Shown: piece after piece, positions 1-8,943 of the stretch | Position numbering within the stretch: the stretch's first letter is position 1 | Layout: every line of letters begins with the position of its first letter | NCBI RefSeq assembly: GCF_000148585.2 | Contig: NZ_CP028414.1 | Coordinates: 1,727,501 to 1,791,500 of the forward strand | Reading direction: 5' to 3' | Length of the DNA: 64,000 nucleotides | DNA from: Streptococcus mitis NCTC 12261 | Lineage (GTDB): Bacteria; Bacillota; Bacilli; Lactobacillales; Streptococcaceae | Position numbers and translations under genes: made by a program | Notes under the pieces: model-generated | Databases searched by the model: none | What the model saw: the letters and a program-made list of their open reading frames with translations, nothing else | Told to the model about the DNA's origin: nothing

Positions 1-106
1 TCTCAATGTCGGCCACGCAACTCCAAGAGCCATTATTCCCTTCGGAGTCCACGCCCACGTAGATGCAAAAGAGCAAGTCATTCGCTTTGACTATAACAAA
101 AAATAA
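1..106 (+). CDS. Peptidase S66 / MccF-like LD-carboxypeptidase, C-terminal end only
   Basis: Only the last 34 codons are present, read in the frame that starts at base 2 and ends at a TAA at 104-106. The residues include GHATPRAIIPFGV followed by a short strand ending DYNKK. This resembles the C-terminus of S66 serine peptidases (LD-carboxypeptidase and microcin C7 self-immunity MccF), where a GHT-P-hydrophobic-P-G stretch precedes the last beta strands. In pneumococcus I recall an MccC/MccF-family gene next to the tag locus, which agrees. The catalytic Ser-Glu-His residues lie outside the window, so activity cannot be judged. The assignment rests on a short tail and is tentative. Confidence 0.55.
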   Translation, partial: LNVGHATPRAIIPFGVHAHVDAKEQVIRFDYNKK

Positions 107-211
107 ATAGTTTCTCTATTTTTGTGCTTTTGTATTGGTTTTCGTTACAATTTGTATCTGAATTTATTGCATTTCGCTAATTTCTATGATATCCTTTTGA
201 AGGAGGTGTAT

Positions 212-475
212 ATGACAAAACAAAAAATTAATCGAATCGTAGGTTCTATTGGTGCCTTTATTGGAATTATAGTATTTATTGCCTACATACCTCAAATTAT
301 CGCTAATTTACAGGGAAATAAAGCTCAACCATTTCAACCTTTATCAGCTGCAATATCTTGCTTAATCTGGGTTATTTATGGATGGACAAAGGAACCTAAG
401 AAGGATTGGATACTCATCATTCCAAATTCAGCTGGTGTTATTTTAGGTGGAATCACTTTTCTGACTTCACTCTAA
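212..475 (+). CDS. SemiSWEET-type small sugar transporter (MtN3/PQ-loop)
   Basis: An 87-residue membrane protein with three predicted helices (about residues 10-30, 40-58 and 65-85). The first helix ends in AYIPQI, the Pro-Gln signature of the PQ-loop/SWEET superfamily. Bacterial SemiSWEETs are single three-helix bundles of this length that dimerise to form a sugar pore in the cytoplasmic membrane. The start at 212 is chosen because a strong AAGGAGG lies at 200-206; an in-frame upstream ATG lacks such a site and would add a non-membrane extension. It is followed by a strong bidirectional terminator. The substrate is unknown; family members move glucose or sucrose down their gradient. Confidence 0.8.
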   Translation: MTKQKINRIVGSIGAFIGIIVFIAYIPQIIANLQGNKAQPFQPLSAAISCLIWVIYGWTKEPKKDWILIIPNSAGVILGGITFLTSL

Positions 476-490
476 CCAATCTAATAGTAT

Positions 491-530
491 ATATAAAAAG
501 CTGGGAAAAATTTCTCAGCTTTTTATATAT
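491..530. terminator. Bidirectional rho-independent terminator between the SemiSWEET gene and tag
   Basis: AAAAAGCTG and CAGCTTTTT form a stem around a 12-base loop, flanked by AT runs on both sides. It can end transcription of the rightward SemiSWEET gene and the leftward mutL-ruvA-tag group. Confidence 0.8.
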
Positions 531-558
531 TCTCAGATATGCTAGTTACCTGTACACA

Positions 559-1122
559 CTAGTGACCGCTTTTCCACTCACAATCATTCTCATGGTCATC
601 AACTAGCCCTGCTGCTTGTAGAAAAGACAAGACAGCGACTGGGCCTGTGAACTTGAAACCTCGTTTTTTGAGATCTTTGGCTAATTTCTCAGACAAGGGT
701 GTTTTAGCAGGGGCTTGGCGGTAATCGGGAACATCGTTAACGATAGTTTTCCCCTCAACAAAAGACCAAAGATAGGCATCAAAAGAGCCATATTCTGCCT
801 GTAGTCGTAGAAATGCTTGGGCGTTAGTCCGAGTAGCAAAAATCTTGGCTCTATTCCGAATGATGGCTGGATTCTCCAGCAAGGCTTCCAACTCGGTGTC
901 GGTCATGTCTGCCACCGCTTGAATTTGATAGCCATGAAAGGCTTGACGGAAAGCTTGGCGTTTGTTGAGCACCGTTTCCCAAGACAGGCCTGCCTGATAG
1001 GTTTCCATACACAATAACTCAAACAATGCTTGATCATCATGGAGGGGCTGGCCCCACTCTTCATCATGATAGGTGATATAGAGAAGATTGCTCATCTTGA
1101 CCCAAGAACAACGTTTTGTCAT
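559..1122 (-). CDS. tag: DNA-3-methyladenine glycosylase I
   Basis: A 187-residue base-excision repair glycosylase that removes 3-methyladenine from alkylated DNA in the cytoplasm. It shows the family N-terminus MTKRCSWV, the YHDEEWG segment, the LSWETVLNKRQAFRQAF helix region, and a C-terminal DDHENDCEW. Tag enzymes bind a structural zinc through an N-terminal Cys and His and a C-terminal His and Cys; Cys5, the His of YHDEEWG, His of DDHEND and the final Cys are all present. Length matches E. coli Tag (187 residues). The start lies 9 bases after the ruvA stop, so it is the last gene of a mutL-ruvA-tag repair operon read leftward. The call is firm. Confidence 0.95.
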   Translation of the reverse strand: MTKRCSWVKMSNLLYITYHDEEWGQPLHDDQALFELLCMETYQAGLSWETVLNKRQAFRQAFHGYQIQAVADMTDTELEALLENPAIIRNRAKIFATRTNAQAFLRLQAEYGSFDAYLWSFVEGKTIVNDVPDYRQAPAKTPLSEKLAKDLKKRGFKFTGPVAVLSFLQAAGLVDDHENDCEWKSGH

Positions 1123-1131
1123 GCTCTGCTC

Positions 1132-1725
1132 CTATTTGACCAACATTTTAAGGGCTGACTTGATATAGTTCTCAGCTGTATCTGTCGTTCCTTCAAAGAA
1201 TTTCTTGATTTTCTTGAGTTCGGTCGCCTTGTAGCCCAGAGCCAACATGGCTTCCATGGCTTCTTCCAATTCTTGGTTTTCAGCGCTAGCTTGCACTGCG
1301 ACCTTGGCAGGAAAGTCATCTCCTGCAACTACTACCTTGCCTTCCAAGTCCAACACCATCTGCTGGGCTGTTTTCTTGCCAATTTTAGGAAACTTGGTTA
1401 AGTAGGTAATGTTCTTGGTTTCGATTGCTTGAACCAAGCCAGCATTGTCATCAGCAGCGATAATAGCAAGAGCTGACACAGGACCAATCCCAGAAACCGA
1501 AATCAGACTGAGAAAGAGCTTCTTCTCGTCTTCTGAGCGAAATCCATAAAGCAGATGAGCGTCCTCACGCACGACTTGATGCACATAAATCTGAGCCTCC
1601 TGATTAACCTGTCCTGAATAGGCATAAGGATTGGCCACATGCAAAATATAACCGATACCATTGACTTCAAGAACAATGTATTTAGCAGTGATTTTGGTAA
1701 TGATTCCTTTTAAATATTCGTACAT
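1132..1725 (-). CDS. ruvA: Holliday junction DNA helicase subunit RuvA
   Basis: A 197-residue protein beginning [12 protein letters not shown] with the OB-fold stretch [13 protein letters not shown], two helix-hairpin-helix segments ([14 protein letters not shown] and [16 protein letters not shown]) and a C-terminal domain III ([22 protein letters not shown]). RuvA tetramers bind Holliday junctions and load the RuvB motor for branch migration. It follows mutL by 15 bases and precedes tag. ruvB is not in this window. In pneumococcus I recall the riboflavin genes ribDEAH lying between mutL and ruvA; they are absent here. Confidence 0.97.
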   Translation of the reverse strand: MYEYLKGIITKITAKYIVLEVNGIGYILHVANPYAYSGQVNQEAQIYVHQVVREDAHLLYGFRSEDEKKLFLSLISVSGIGPVSALAIIAADDNAGLVQAIETKNITYLTKFPKIGKKTAQQMVLDLEGKVVVAGDDFPAKVAVQASAENQELEEAMEAMLALGYKATELKKIKKFFEGTTDTAENYIKSALKMLVK

Positions 1726-1740
1726 AGTTTTCCTTTTAGT

Positions 1741-3690
1741 TTAATATTTCCCCAACTCACGGAGACTGGTGTGATTTTCCTGAATACGTCGGAACATCTT
1801 TTCCATATCCGACTTGGTAAAATGCACCAAAACAGGGCGTCCGTGGGGACAGTTATAGGGATTGTCACATTGAGAGAGCTGATAGAGGAGCTGTCTAGCC
1901 GAATGGTCGTCAATACGATGGTTGGCCTTGATAGACCGCTTGCAGGACATCATAATAGCCAACTCTGCTCGATATTTCTTGATAGAAACTTCCTTGGTCA
2001 AAAGGAGCATGTCGCACATCTCATAGATGCCTGACTCGATTTCCTCCTCTGCCATCCAAATAGGATGTTCACGCAGGATAAATTGATTTTCTCCGTACTC
2101 TGCTAGAAAGACGCCCACTTCCTCCAAATGTGTCATTCTTTCCTTGAGACGAAGAGCATCATCCGCTGGAAATTCAAAGATATAGGGCACTAGGAGTTGC
2201 TGCTGGCTCTGGTCAACATTGCCAATACTTTCACGGTATTCCTCGTACTTGACCCGTTCCTGAGCCGCGTGCTGGTCTATGATATAGAGCCCATCTCGCC
2301 CTTGGGCAAAGAGATAAGTCCCGTGCATTTGCCCGAAAAATTCCAATTCTGGGAAGCTGGATGATTCTTCTCGCTCCAGCTTGTCATAAGCCTTATCAAG
2401 ACTCGCAAGGTCTAACTCTGGGTGATCTAGCTGGTCGTAGTTAGCAGGCTTTCTCTCTGCAAAATGCAGTTTTGCTGGCTTGGTTAGCTGATCCAAGGTT
2501 TCCTTGGCAAACAAAGTCAAGTCTTGCCCTTCCTCAGTTAATTCTACCTGATAATCAGCCACCTCAGCTTGACTGGATCTTATCGACTCTGTTTTCTCAT
2601 AGTAGAGCGTATTTTCTTTGAGTGGGAGAATGGTCTGCTCCACCTTTTGACGATTGCGCACGGTCGATTTAGCAAGATTTTCCAAGGCATCAGGTATCAA
2701 GGTTTGTTCCTTGAGACTGTTTGCAATAGCTTCTGAGACCAGCGCCATCAGTTCTTTTTCCTTGGAAATCCGCACCTCTTGCTTGGTTGGGTGTACATTG
2801 ACATCCGCTAGATAAGGGTCGATATGAATGTGAATGACAGCCAGTGGAAAACGGCCTACCATAAGCTTACTGCCATAGCCATCTAGAATTGCACGATTGA
2901 GCAGGAAGTTCTTTATATAACGGCCATTGATGAAGAGACTGATATAGTTGCGGTTGGCTCGAGTTAACTCAGGCAAGGACACAAAACCTGAAATTTCGAA
3001 ATCTAGGTCAGAATTCTCAATTTCAATCATCTTCTTGGCACTCACCAAACCGTAAATTCCTGCGATAGCTTGGCGCAATTGACCAGTCCCAGCTGTCCGC
3101 GTCATCTCCTTGCCATCACTGATTAAACTAAACGAAATTTCAGGATGGGCCAAGCCCAGACGATTGACAATATCAATGATATGAGACAACTCCGCTTGCT
3201 GGCTCTTCATATACTTGAGGCGGGCAGGCGTGTTGAAAAAGAGGTCCTCCACACAAACCTTGGTTCCCACAGGACTAGTCGCTGGGATGACTTCTTCAAC
3301 TTCTCCCCCACGCGCGACGAGCTTGGTTCCATGACTTGCACCATCCACCGCCGTCAAAAGGGTCAAAACACTAACAGAAGCGATAGAAGGCAAGGCTTCA
3401 CCACGAAAACCAAGCGTCCGAATCCGAAAGAGATCTGCCTGATTTTTTATCTTACTGGTCGCATGACGACGCAAGGCCAATTCCACCTCATCGTGGGCAA
3501 TTCCATGACCATTATCTGTGATTTGGATTTTCTTGAGACCAGCTTCCTCAATCTCAATGATAATCTGACTAGAGCCCGCGTCAATGGCGTTTTCTACTAG
3601 CTCCTTAACAACGCTAGCTGGACGCTCGATAACCTCTCCAGCCGCGATCTGGTTTGCCAGCACCTCTGGCAATTCAATAATATGAGACAT
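1741..3690 (-). CDS. mutL: DNA mismatch repair protein MutL (HexB)
   Basis: A 649-residue MutL with the N-terminal GHKL ATPase motifs [12 protein letters not shown] (metal-binding Glu/Asn), DNGHGI and [16 protein letters not shown], followed by the transducer domain and [10 protein letters not shown]. After a variable linker (about residues 340-455) comes the C-terminal dimerisation/endonuclease domain with [13 protein letters not shown], matching the DQHA-x2-E-x4-E nicking motif, then SCKRSIKA and [11 protein letters not shown]. These motifs mark an endonuclease-competent MutL, unlike that of E. coli. The start follows GAAAGGGGC, a strong ribosome site on the minus strand. First gene of the mutL-ruvA-tag operon. 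In pneumococcus this protein is HexB. Confidence 0.97.
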   Translation of the reverse strand: MSHIIELPEVLANQIAAGEVIERPASVVKELVENAIDAGSSQIIIEIEEAGLKKIQITDNGHGIAHDEVELALRRHATSKIKNQADLFRIRTLGFRGEALPSIASVSVLTLLTAVDGASHGTKLVARGGEVEEVIPATSPVGTKVCVEDLFFNTPARLKYMKSQQAELSHIIDIVNRLGLAHPEISFSLISDGKEMTRTAGTGQLRQAIAGIYGLVSAKKMIEIENSDLDFEISGFVSLPELTRANRNYISLFINGRYIKNFLLNRAILDGYGSKLMVGRFPLAVIHIHIDPYLADVNVHPTKQEVRISKEKELMALVSEAIANSLKEQTLIPDALENLAKSTVRNRQKVEQTILPLKENTLYYEKTESIRSSQAEVADYQVELTEEGQDLTLFAKETLDQLTKPAKLHFAERKPANYDQLDHPELDLASLDKAYDKLEREESSSFPELEFFGQMHGTYLFAQGRDGLYIIDQHAAQERVKYEEYRESIGNVDQSQQQLLVPYIFEFPADDALRLKERMTHLEEVGVFLAEYGENQFILREHPIWMAEEEIESGIYEMCDMLLLTKEVSIKKYRAELAIMMSCKRSIKANHRIDDHSARQLLYQLSQCDNPYNCPHGRPVLVHFTKSDMEKMFRRIQENHTSLRELGKY

Positions 3691-3737
3691 CTTTCAGCCC
3701 CTTTCTGTATCTATTTTCCTAGAAATTGATTAGTGCT

Positions 3738-3766
3738 ATTATACCATATTTCAGAAAGGACAGAAA
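3738..3766 (-). promoter_or_regulatory. Candidate promoter of the mutL-ruvA-tag operon
   Basis: On the minus strand TGG-TATAAT forms an extended -10 hexamer (3743 down to 3738), 48 bases upstream of the mutL start. The -35 at 17 bp spacing is poor (TTTCTG), which is common for pneumococcal extended -10 promoters. Confidence 0.5.
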
Positions 3767-3895
3767 AGCTCCACCACATAGGAGCCAAATCCCTCCACAT
3801 AAACAAAGTCCCTTGTCAGGTATCGTAAAATAGTGTTTAATAAAGGTGTACAATAAGTGATCACAATTTTGTATGAAAAACAAGGAGAGAAATTT

Positions 3896-4336
3896 ATGAA
3901 AGTAGAACTACAGATTAGTGAAACTTACAAGGAGGAAAAGCTGATTGTCCAAGCACCTCAAGAAACCGATAAAATCCAGAAAGTCATCGAGTTCGCAGAA
4001 AATCTGGACCAAAAAGAAACAATCAAAGGAAAGATTGATGATCAGGTCTATCTAGTTAAGATTGGTAAGATACAGCGCTTCTATATCGAGAATCGGAAGG
4101 TTCTTGCAGAAACGGCTAGCCAGACCTACAATATTGATTTACGACTCTATCAGGTTCTTGAAATTCTGCCAACCAATTTTATCCAAATTTCCCAATCAGA
4201 AATCATCAATATCAACTCCATCTCTCATCTCAAGCTAACCCCAAACGGCCTAGTAGAAATTTTCTTGAAAAACGAAAGCTTCACCTATTCTTCACGCCGT
4301 TATCTAAAAACCATCAAGGAGAAATTAGAACTATGA
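3896..4336 (+). CDS. LytTR-family DNA-binding regulator without receiver domain
   Basis: A 146-residue protein with about 45 N-terminal residues of unclear fold followed by a LytTR DNA-binding domain (about residues 48-146: YLVKIGKIQRFYIENRKV, then the FIQISQSEIININSI and SSRRYLKTIKEKL segments). The start at 3896 is set by AAGGAGAG at 3882-3889; an upstream in-frame ATG has no such site. The stop overlaps the next start in ATGA. Stand-alone LytTR regulators paired with a small membrane protein form the LytTR regulatory systems of streptococci (HdrRM and BrsRM in S. mutans), in which the membrane partner restrains the regulator. Here the partner is a DUF3021 protein, so a similar logic is inferred. 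Targets are unknown. Confidence 0.85.
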   Translation: MKVELQISETYKEEKLIVQAPQETDKIQKVIEFAENLDQKETIKGKIDDQVYLVKIGKIQRFYIENRKVLAETASQTYNIDLRLYQVLEILPTNFIQISQSEIININSISHLKLTPNGLVEIFLKNESFTYSSRRYLKTIKEKLEL

Positions 4337-4791
4337 AAAAACAAATCTTCCACGACGCAGCTGCTGGTGTCCTCATCGGCCTCATCCTCTCTATCATCTT
4401 TTCACTCATTTATGCACCAAATACCTACGCACCACTGAGTCCTGAATCTCTGATCGGACAAGTGATGGCTCAACATCAGGTTCACGGTGCCTTGGTCTTG
4501 CTCTACTGTACTCTTATCTGGGCAGCCATCGGTATTCTCTTCAACTTTGGTAAACGATTATTCAGCCGTGACTGGAGCTTGCTCCGTGCAACTATGACCC
4601 ATTTCTTCCTCATGCTGGCTGGCTTTATCCCACTAGCAACTCTGGCAGGTTGGTTTCCTTTTCACTGGATCTTCTATCTCCAGCTCATTATCGAGTTTGC
4701 GATTGTCTACCTCATCATTTGGGCTATTCTCTATAAAAGAGAAGCTAAAAAAGTGGACCATATCAATCAACTCTTGAAGCATAAAAAGTAA
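4333..4791 (+). CDS. DUF3021 four-helix membrane protein, partner of the LytTR regulator
   Basis: A 152-residue integral membrane protein with four hydrophobic helices (about residues 10-28, 52-72, 86-104 and 110-132) and a charged C-terminal tail ending in LLKHKK. Length, topology and its 4-base overlap with a LytTR gene match the DUF3021 family. By comparison with other LytTR regulatory systems it probably binds or restrains the regulator at the membrane. This is inference; no catalytic motif is visible. Confidence 0.8.
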   Translation: MKKQIFHDAAAGVLIGLILSIIFSLIYAPNTYAPLSPESLIGQVMAQHQVHGALVLLYCTLIWAAIGILFNFGKRLFSRDWSLLRATMTHFFLMLAGFIPLATLAGWFPFHWIFYLQLIIEFAIVYLIIWAILYKREAKKVDHINQLLKHKK

Positions 4792-4838
4792 GAATGCTGA
4801 TACAACTGCCTAAGATAATAAAAAAGCCAAGCCTAAGC

Positions 4839-5303
4839 TTAACTTTCCAACTCATACAAATCTGCGATAATAGCTGCGACACGTTTGATATCTCCCAGCA
4901 TACCTCGCATTTCAAAATCGGCTAATACAGGGAAACCAAAACGTTGACTGTATTGCTTAGCTGTCAGGCAGTATTGGTTATTAAAGTTACGATTTCCTGA
5001 ACCAACCACTCCAAAACACTTACTAGCATTATTACCATAGGCGATAAAATCTCCCACTGGCGTTGTCAATATCTCAACATCTCCGTTATCCACGCCATTC
5101 CCACCTTCAAGGTAGGTCGGTAAAAAAGCGACATAGGGATGGTCCATTTCATAGAAATCTTGGCCTTCTTTGACCAAATCCTTGATATGAATCTTTTGAA
5201 CCTCAATCCCCTCGTACTGGGACAAGAGATAGTCTTTCAAGCGTGTCACAAAACTTTCAGTATTGCCACTCAGACTAATATAAACTAAAGAAATTGTCTT
5301 CAT
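4839..5303 (-). CDS. nrdI: NrdI-type flavodoxin for class Ib ribonucleotide reductase
   Basis: A 154-residue flavodoxin-fold protein. The N-terminal phosphate loop [10 protein letters not shown], the glycine-rich [18 protein letters not shown] and [25 protein letters not shown] are characteristic of NrdI, the FMN protein that supplies the oxidant for the di-manganese cofactor of NrdF. The start at 5303 is preferred to an ATG 12 bases upstream because GGAGG overlaps that upstream ATG and is spaced correctly for the inner one. It is unlinked to nrdE and nrdF, as in pneumococcus. Convergent with the LytTR-DUF3021 pair. Confidence 0.9.
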   Translation of the reverse strand: MKTISLVYISLSGNTESFVTRLKDYLLSQYEGIEVQKIHIKDLVKEGQDFYEMDHPYVAFLPTYLEGGNGVDNGDVEILTTPVGDFIAYGNNASKCFGVVGSGNRNFNNQYCLTAKQYSQRFGFPVLADFEMRGMLGDIKRVAAIIADLYELES

Positions 5304-5380
5304 ATGTACCTCCATGATTTTATGTATAATCGAAAAATAACTACCAAGATTGTAACTTGATAGTTATTTTTTGTCAATAC

Positions 5381-5914
5381 TTAGGCAAGTTCTTCGGTTT
5401 CCTCTTCTTCCGCCAAGGCTTTCTGTTGACGCCACATCTTATAGAAGACAAGGGCTAAGAAAAGAACATTGATGACGATATAGAAAATGCTAACGGCTTG
5501 TGAAATAACACTTATCCCTAAACGCATGGTCTCATCGTGAACTAACTGCACAGCGTCTTGTAAACTAACATAGCCATAAATCGAACCAATAATGGCTAGC
5601 AAAACATAGCCGACATAAGTATAGTTTGCATATTGCAAATTCTTACGAACAAGGAAGACAATCGCTACTACAACTAAAATAGCAGATAGTACAATCAAGG
5701 CCATATTAAAAATAGAATGAGATGATTCTGCTACTCTATAGGTGTAATTGATGTTGTCTTCTAATTGCTGGGCACTAAGTCCTGCAACATGTGACTGTTT
5801 AGCACGAAGGACTTCTTTGCTAGGCAAGGGACTCAACATTCCAAACAGAGACATAGCTGAAATAAGAGCAGACAAGATTAGCAAGACCCATAGATAAATT
5901 GGTTTCTTTTTCAT
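5381..5914 (-). CDS. Unrecognised four-helix membrane protein downstream of the TCS
   Basis: A 177-residue protein with a short basic N-terminus and four predicted membrane helices (about residues 7-27, 69-91, 102-120 and 138-160). A roughly 40-residue segment between helices 1 and 2 probably faces outside. The C-terminus is acidic (EEEETEELA). The start at 5914 follows a consensus AGGAGG; an upstream in-frame ATG does not. It lies 60 bases after the response-regulator gene on the same strand and may be co-transcribed. I do not recognise a named family, and its function is unknown. Confidence 0.75.
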   Translation of the reverse strand: MKKKPIYLWVLLILSALISAMSLFGMLSPLPSKEVLRAKQSHVAGLSAQQLEDNINYTYRVAESSHSIFNMALIVLSAILVVVAIVFLVRKNLQYANYTYVGYVLLAIIGSIYGYVSLQDAVQLVHDETMRLGISVISQAVSIFYIVINVLFLALVFYKMWRQQKALAEEEETEELA

Positions 5915-5974
5915 AATAGAACCTCCTGATATTATTATTGATATTATAGCACTTTTTGTAAAGGGATACAAATA

Positions 5975-7261
5975 TTATAGTGTCGTTTCTACCTGTTTTC
6001 GGTAGGCTTTCGGCGATTTTCCGCACAATTTTCGGAATACTTTATAGAAATATCCAACATTACTGTAACCAACAGCATAACAAATATCTTCGATACTGTC
6101 ACTAGTCGAAAGCAAGAGCTGTTGGGCGGCCTTAATGCGTTGTTTATTTAAAAGCTCTGCGAAGGTCGAATTGGTTTCACGCTTAATCAACTGCCCCAGA
6201 TAGACAGGATTGATAAAAAGATCCTTACTGATATCCTTGAGGGAAAGTTCCTTCTGATAATCACGACCAATAACTTCTAGCACACTAACCACATTTTCAT
6301 TCATTCGATATTGCCCAAAGAATCGAGTCAGAGTTTCCTTGATATAAGGAACCAATTCATCGAAGGATTGAATAGCATGAATGGTTTTGACAATGTCCGT
6401 CATATCATCAGCTTTGAGGTGTTCAAACAAGTGGAAGACATCCATGACAAACTGGATAAAAAGCTGTTTGGTAATCGGAACACGCGGCGTATTTTCAAGA
6501 ACCACCTTCTCCAAGAGATTTAACTCTTCTACGATTTGATTGAGATTTCCCTGAATGATAACCCTATAAATCGGTTCGTAATAGGTAAAGAGACTCTCAG
6601 ACTGTTGTAGATTTACAGAGCCGTAAAAGAGGGCTTTCTCAGCATTCAGCTTCCAGCGTTCAAAGTGTTCTTGATAAGGAGCTTCAAAGGGAGTAACGAC
6701 TAAACCATCTAGGGGTTGATCAGAAATAAAAATCTGCCAATCTTGACCCAAGACATAGTAGGGAATGGTGAAGGAGCCTTGCTTTTCCTTGGATAGACCT
6801 ATCCACCAATTCTCCTTATCCCCTAAATAACTAACAAATCCATCCTCATCTAAATCTTGACTAAGGGTCTGACTTTTCTTTCCTCTCTCGCCGAGCTGAC
6901 CTGCAATCTTCTCCAGCAGATTTCCCAGCTCTACCTTATCAACAGGCTTGACCAAATAGTCCACCACACTAAGGTTCATTGCTCTTTTTACATAATCAAA
7001 CTCCTGATAACCCGAAAGTAGGATATAGGCTGCATCTGGTAAGATTTCTTTCATCTCCCGAATCATATCAAGCCCTGTTTTGTCGGGCATATTGACATCG
7101 GAAATGACCACATCGACAGGATTTTCCTGAACATATTCTAGGGCTTCATCGGCATGACTGGCTGTTGCGACGACCTCCATATCCCACTTATCAAAGGGAA
7201 TCAAACGTTTCAGACCTTCTGTCACCATGTACTCATCATCTACTAATAATACTTTATACAT
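5975..7261 (-). CDS. YesN-type response regulator (receiver + AraC DNA-binding), TCS07-like
   Basis: A 428-residue regulator. Residues 1-120 form a receiver with VLLVDDE, phosphoacceptor Asp55 in VVISDVNMPD, the LLSGYQEF switch region and VDYLVKPVD. A middle region (about 130-310) has no recognised motif. The last 100 residues are an AraC/XylS double helix-turn-helix (LSLKDISKDLFINPVYLGQLIKR split over two helices, then AVGYSNVGYFYKVFRKLCGKSPKAYRKQ). The gene follows its histidine kinase by 11 bases. In pneumococcus the equivalent pair is TCS07, which I recall as controlling host N-glycan genes. Such target genes lie 36-54 kb away in this same window, so that role is the leading hypothesis. 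Confidence 0.9.
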   Translation of the reverse strand: MYKVLLVDDEYMVTEGLKRLIPFDKWDMEVVATASHADEALEYVQENPVDVVISDVNMPDKTGLDMIREMKEILPDAAYILLSGYQEFDYVKRAMNLSVVDYLVKPVDKVELGNLLEKIAGQLGERGKKSQTLSQDLDEDGFVSYLGDKENWWIGLSKEKQGSFTIPYYVLGQDWQIFISDQPLDGLVVTPFEAPYQEHFERWKLNAEKALFYGSVNLQQSESLFTYYEPIYRVIIQGNLNQIVEELNLLEKVVLENTPRVPITKQLFIQFVMDVFHLFEHLKADDMTDIVKTIHAIQSFDELVPYIKETLTRFFGQYRMNENVVSVLEVIGRDYQKELSLKDISKDLFINPVYLGQLIKRETNSTFAELLNKQRIKAAQQLLLSTSDSIEDICYAVGYSNVGYFYKVFRKLCGKSPKAYRKQVETTL

Positions 7262-7272
7262 TTTCTCCCTTT

Positions 7273-8943
7273 CTACTCATCTTGAATTGTAATACGATAC
7301 TGAACACCTGCTTGCTCTGCAGAATCTATAGTAATAGCATAGCGGTCCCCAAAATAGAGCACAAAACGCTCATGGACATTGACAATCCCGATAGATTGCT
7401 TTTGATCACTGTAACTGGCTTGGTGTTCAAAATGTCTCTGACTTAATTTTTCTCGAATACTTGCCAGCTTTTCAACCGACATACCACGGCCATTATCGAC
7501 CACCAAAATTTCCACAAAACCATCCTGTTTAAGCGCCTTGATACTAATCACATTATCTGTCCGTCTATGGTCAACACCATGCGCGAAATAGTTTTCTACC
7601 AGCGGTTGCAAGGTAAACTTAGGAATTTTCATATTCTCTAGCTCTGGGTCTATCTTGAAACCATAGGCAATGGACTTGGGATAGCGAACCATGCAGAGAT
7701 AGCTGTATTTACGACAAAATTCTAATTCCTGTTTGAGAAGGGTCTCTCTTTCGTCGGAAATATTGTTACGCAAGAGACTACTAAACTCATAAATGATATC
7801 TGCCAACTCATCTTGACTCTGCATGACTGCGTACATACGCAAGAACTCCAGAGTATTGTACATGAAGTGAGGATTGATTTGCGCCTGCAAGGCCCGCATA
7901 TTGGCATCTTTTTGACTAAGCTCTAACTGATAAATATCATGGATATTCTTTTCCAAGCGATCCAACATATCATTGGTCGTCTCCGAGATTAGGAGCAATT
8001 CCTGATCCTTTTCAAGCGTATCAATGCGAAGACCTTCTTGTCCTTTGGCAATAGCTTGGATGGAATCCACCAGGTCCACTACCTGCTTTTGATAATTAGC
8101 AAAAGTCTTCCTCAAAGTCAGATAGAGAATGACAATAAAGAGAAGGCTCAAGCCCACAATCAAAGCAGAGCTAGCCACTGTTCCTTGTAAAACAAAGTTT
8201 TTAGGAACTGCCACCTGAACCTGATATCCATGAGAGGTAAAACCGACAAACCAGTTCTCATGTTCCCTATTGACCCTCTCACCAATATGAAAAATCTCCG
8301 TATCAAATGGTGATGTCACAGTCACAGCCATCGGGATATGACCTCGGGTATTGTCAATGGCATGATATAAGACTTCTGGATCCAAGGAGATGTAAATCAC
8401 TCCTATAGATTGATCCGTTGCTGGGTCCAGAACTGGAATGCCAAAACTATTGGCCTCTGGTTTAAAGGCCTCAGCAGGCAAGACATGACCACTTCTTTTA
8501 TCCCTTGTTGAAACATAAACTTCTTTAAAATCCTGCAAGACGATTGCAACACCCGTTATAGAGTCATTTTGGACATAAAGATCATCAATGTTTTCATACA
8601 GAGAAATAGAAGTTGACGAAGCTGCTTGATGCTCCAATAGCCAATAAAAATACTCAGAAGTTGACAAGCTAAAGTACTTATAAACCCCTTGTATCCGGTC
8701 TTGATTGGCTACTAAATCTTGCGCCAGTTGGGCTGACTCCCGATAATAATACTCCACCTCATCGACTGTTCGAGTGGTTACACGTTGGGCTACTCTTTGA
8801 GCTTCCTTTTCCCGTGAATCCCAGTCAGCGTAAGAGAGTAAGATTGCAAAACTCGCAATAATAATCATCATAACTGAACTGTAGGTTCTTAGAAGCGTAT
8901 GTAGCCAAAACTGCTTCATTCTATTTTGTCGCCAATTTTTCAT
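7273..8943 (-). CDS. YesM-type sensor histidine kinase, TCS07-like
   Basis: About 556 residues. A first membrane helix (SSVMMIIIASFAILL), a roughly 230-residue extracellular sensor region, a second helix (SSALIVGLSLLFIVILYL), a HAMP-like linker, then a His_kinase domain with phosphoacceptor His in INPHFMYNTLEFLR and a HATPase domain (PLVENYFAHGVD, VVDNGRGMS, GIVNVHERF). The start is uncertain. ATGs at 8955, 8943 and 8919 are possible; the last follows the upstream stop as TAGAATG and would allow translational coupling, but none has a strong ribosome site. YesM-family kinases sense carbohydrate signals, often with an associated transporter; here the glycan importer is encoded far downstream on the same strand. 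Confidence 0.88.
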   Translation of the reverse strand: MKNWRQNRMKQFWLHTLLRTYSSVMMIIIASFAILLSYADWDSREKEAQRVAQRVTTRTVDEVEYYYRESAQLAQDLVANQDRIQGVYKYFSLSTSEYFYWLLEHQAASSTSISLYENIDDLYVQNDSITGVAIVLQDFKEVYVSTRDKRSGHVLPAEAFKPEANSFGIPVLDPATDQSIGVIYISLDPEVLYHAIDNTRGHIPMAVTVTSPFDTEIFHIGERVNREHENWFVGFTSHGYQVQVAVPKNFVLQGTVASSALIVGLSLLFIVILYLTLRKTFANYQKQVVDLVDSIQAIAKGQEGLRIDTLEKDQELLLISETTNDMLDRLEKNIHDIYQLELSQKDANMRALQAQINPHFMYNTLEFLRMYAVMQSQDELADIIYEFSSLLRNNISDERETLLKQELEFCRKYSYLCMVRYPKSIAYGFKIDPELENMKIPKFTLQPLVENYFAHGVDHRRTDNVISIKALKQDGFVEILVVDNGRGMSVEKLASIREKLSQRHFEHQASYSDQKQSIGIVNVHERFVLYFGDRYAITIDSAEQAGVQYRITIQDE

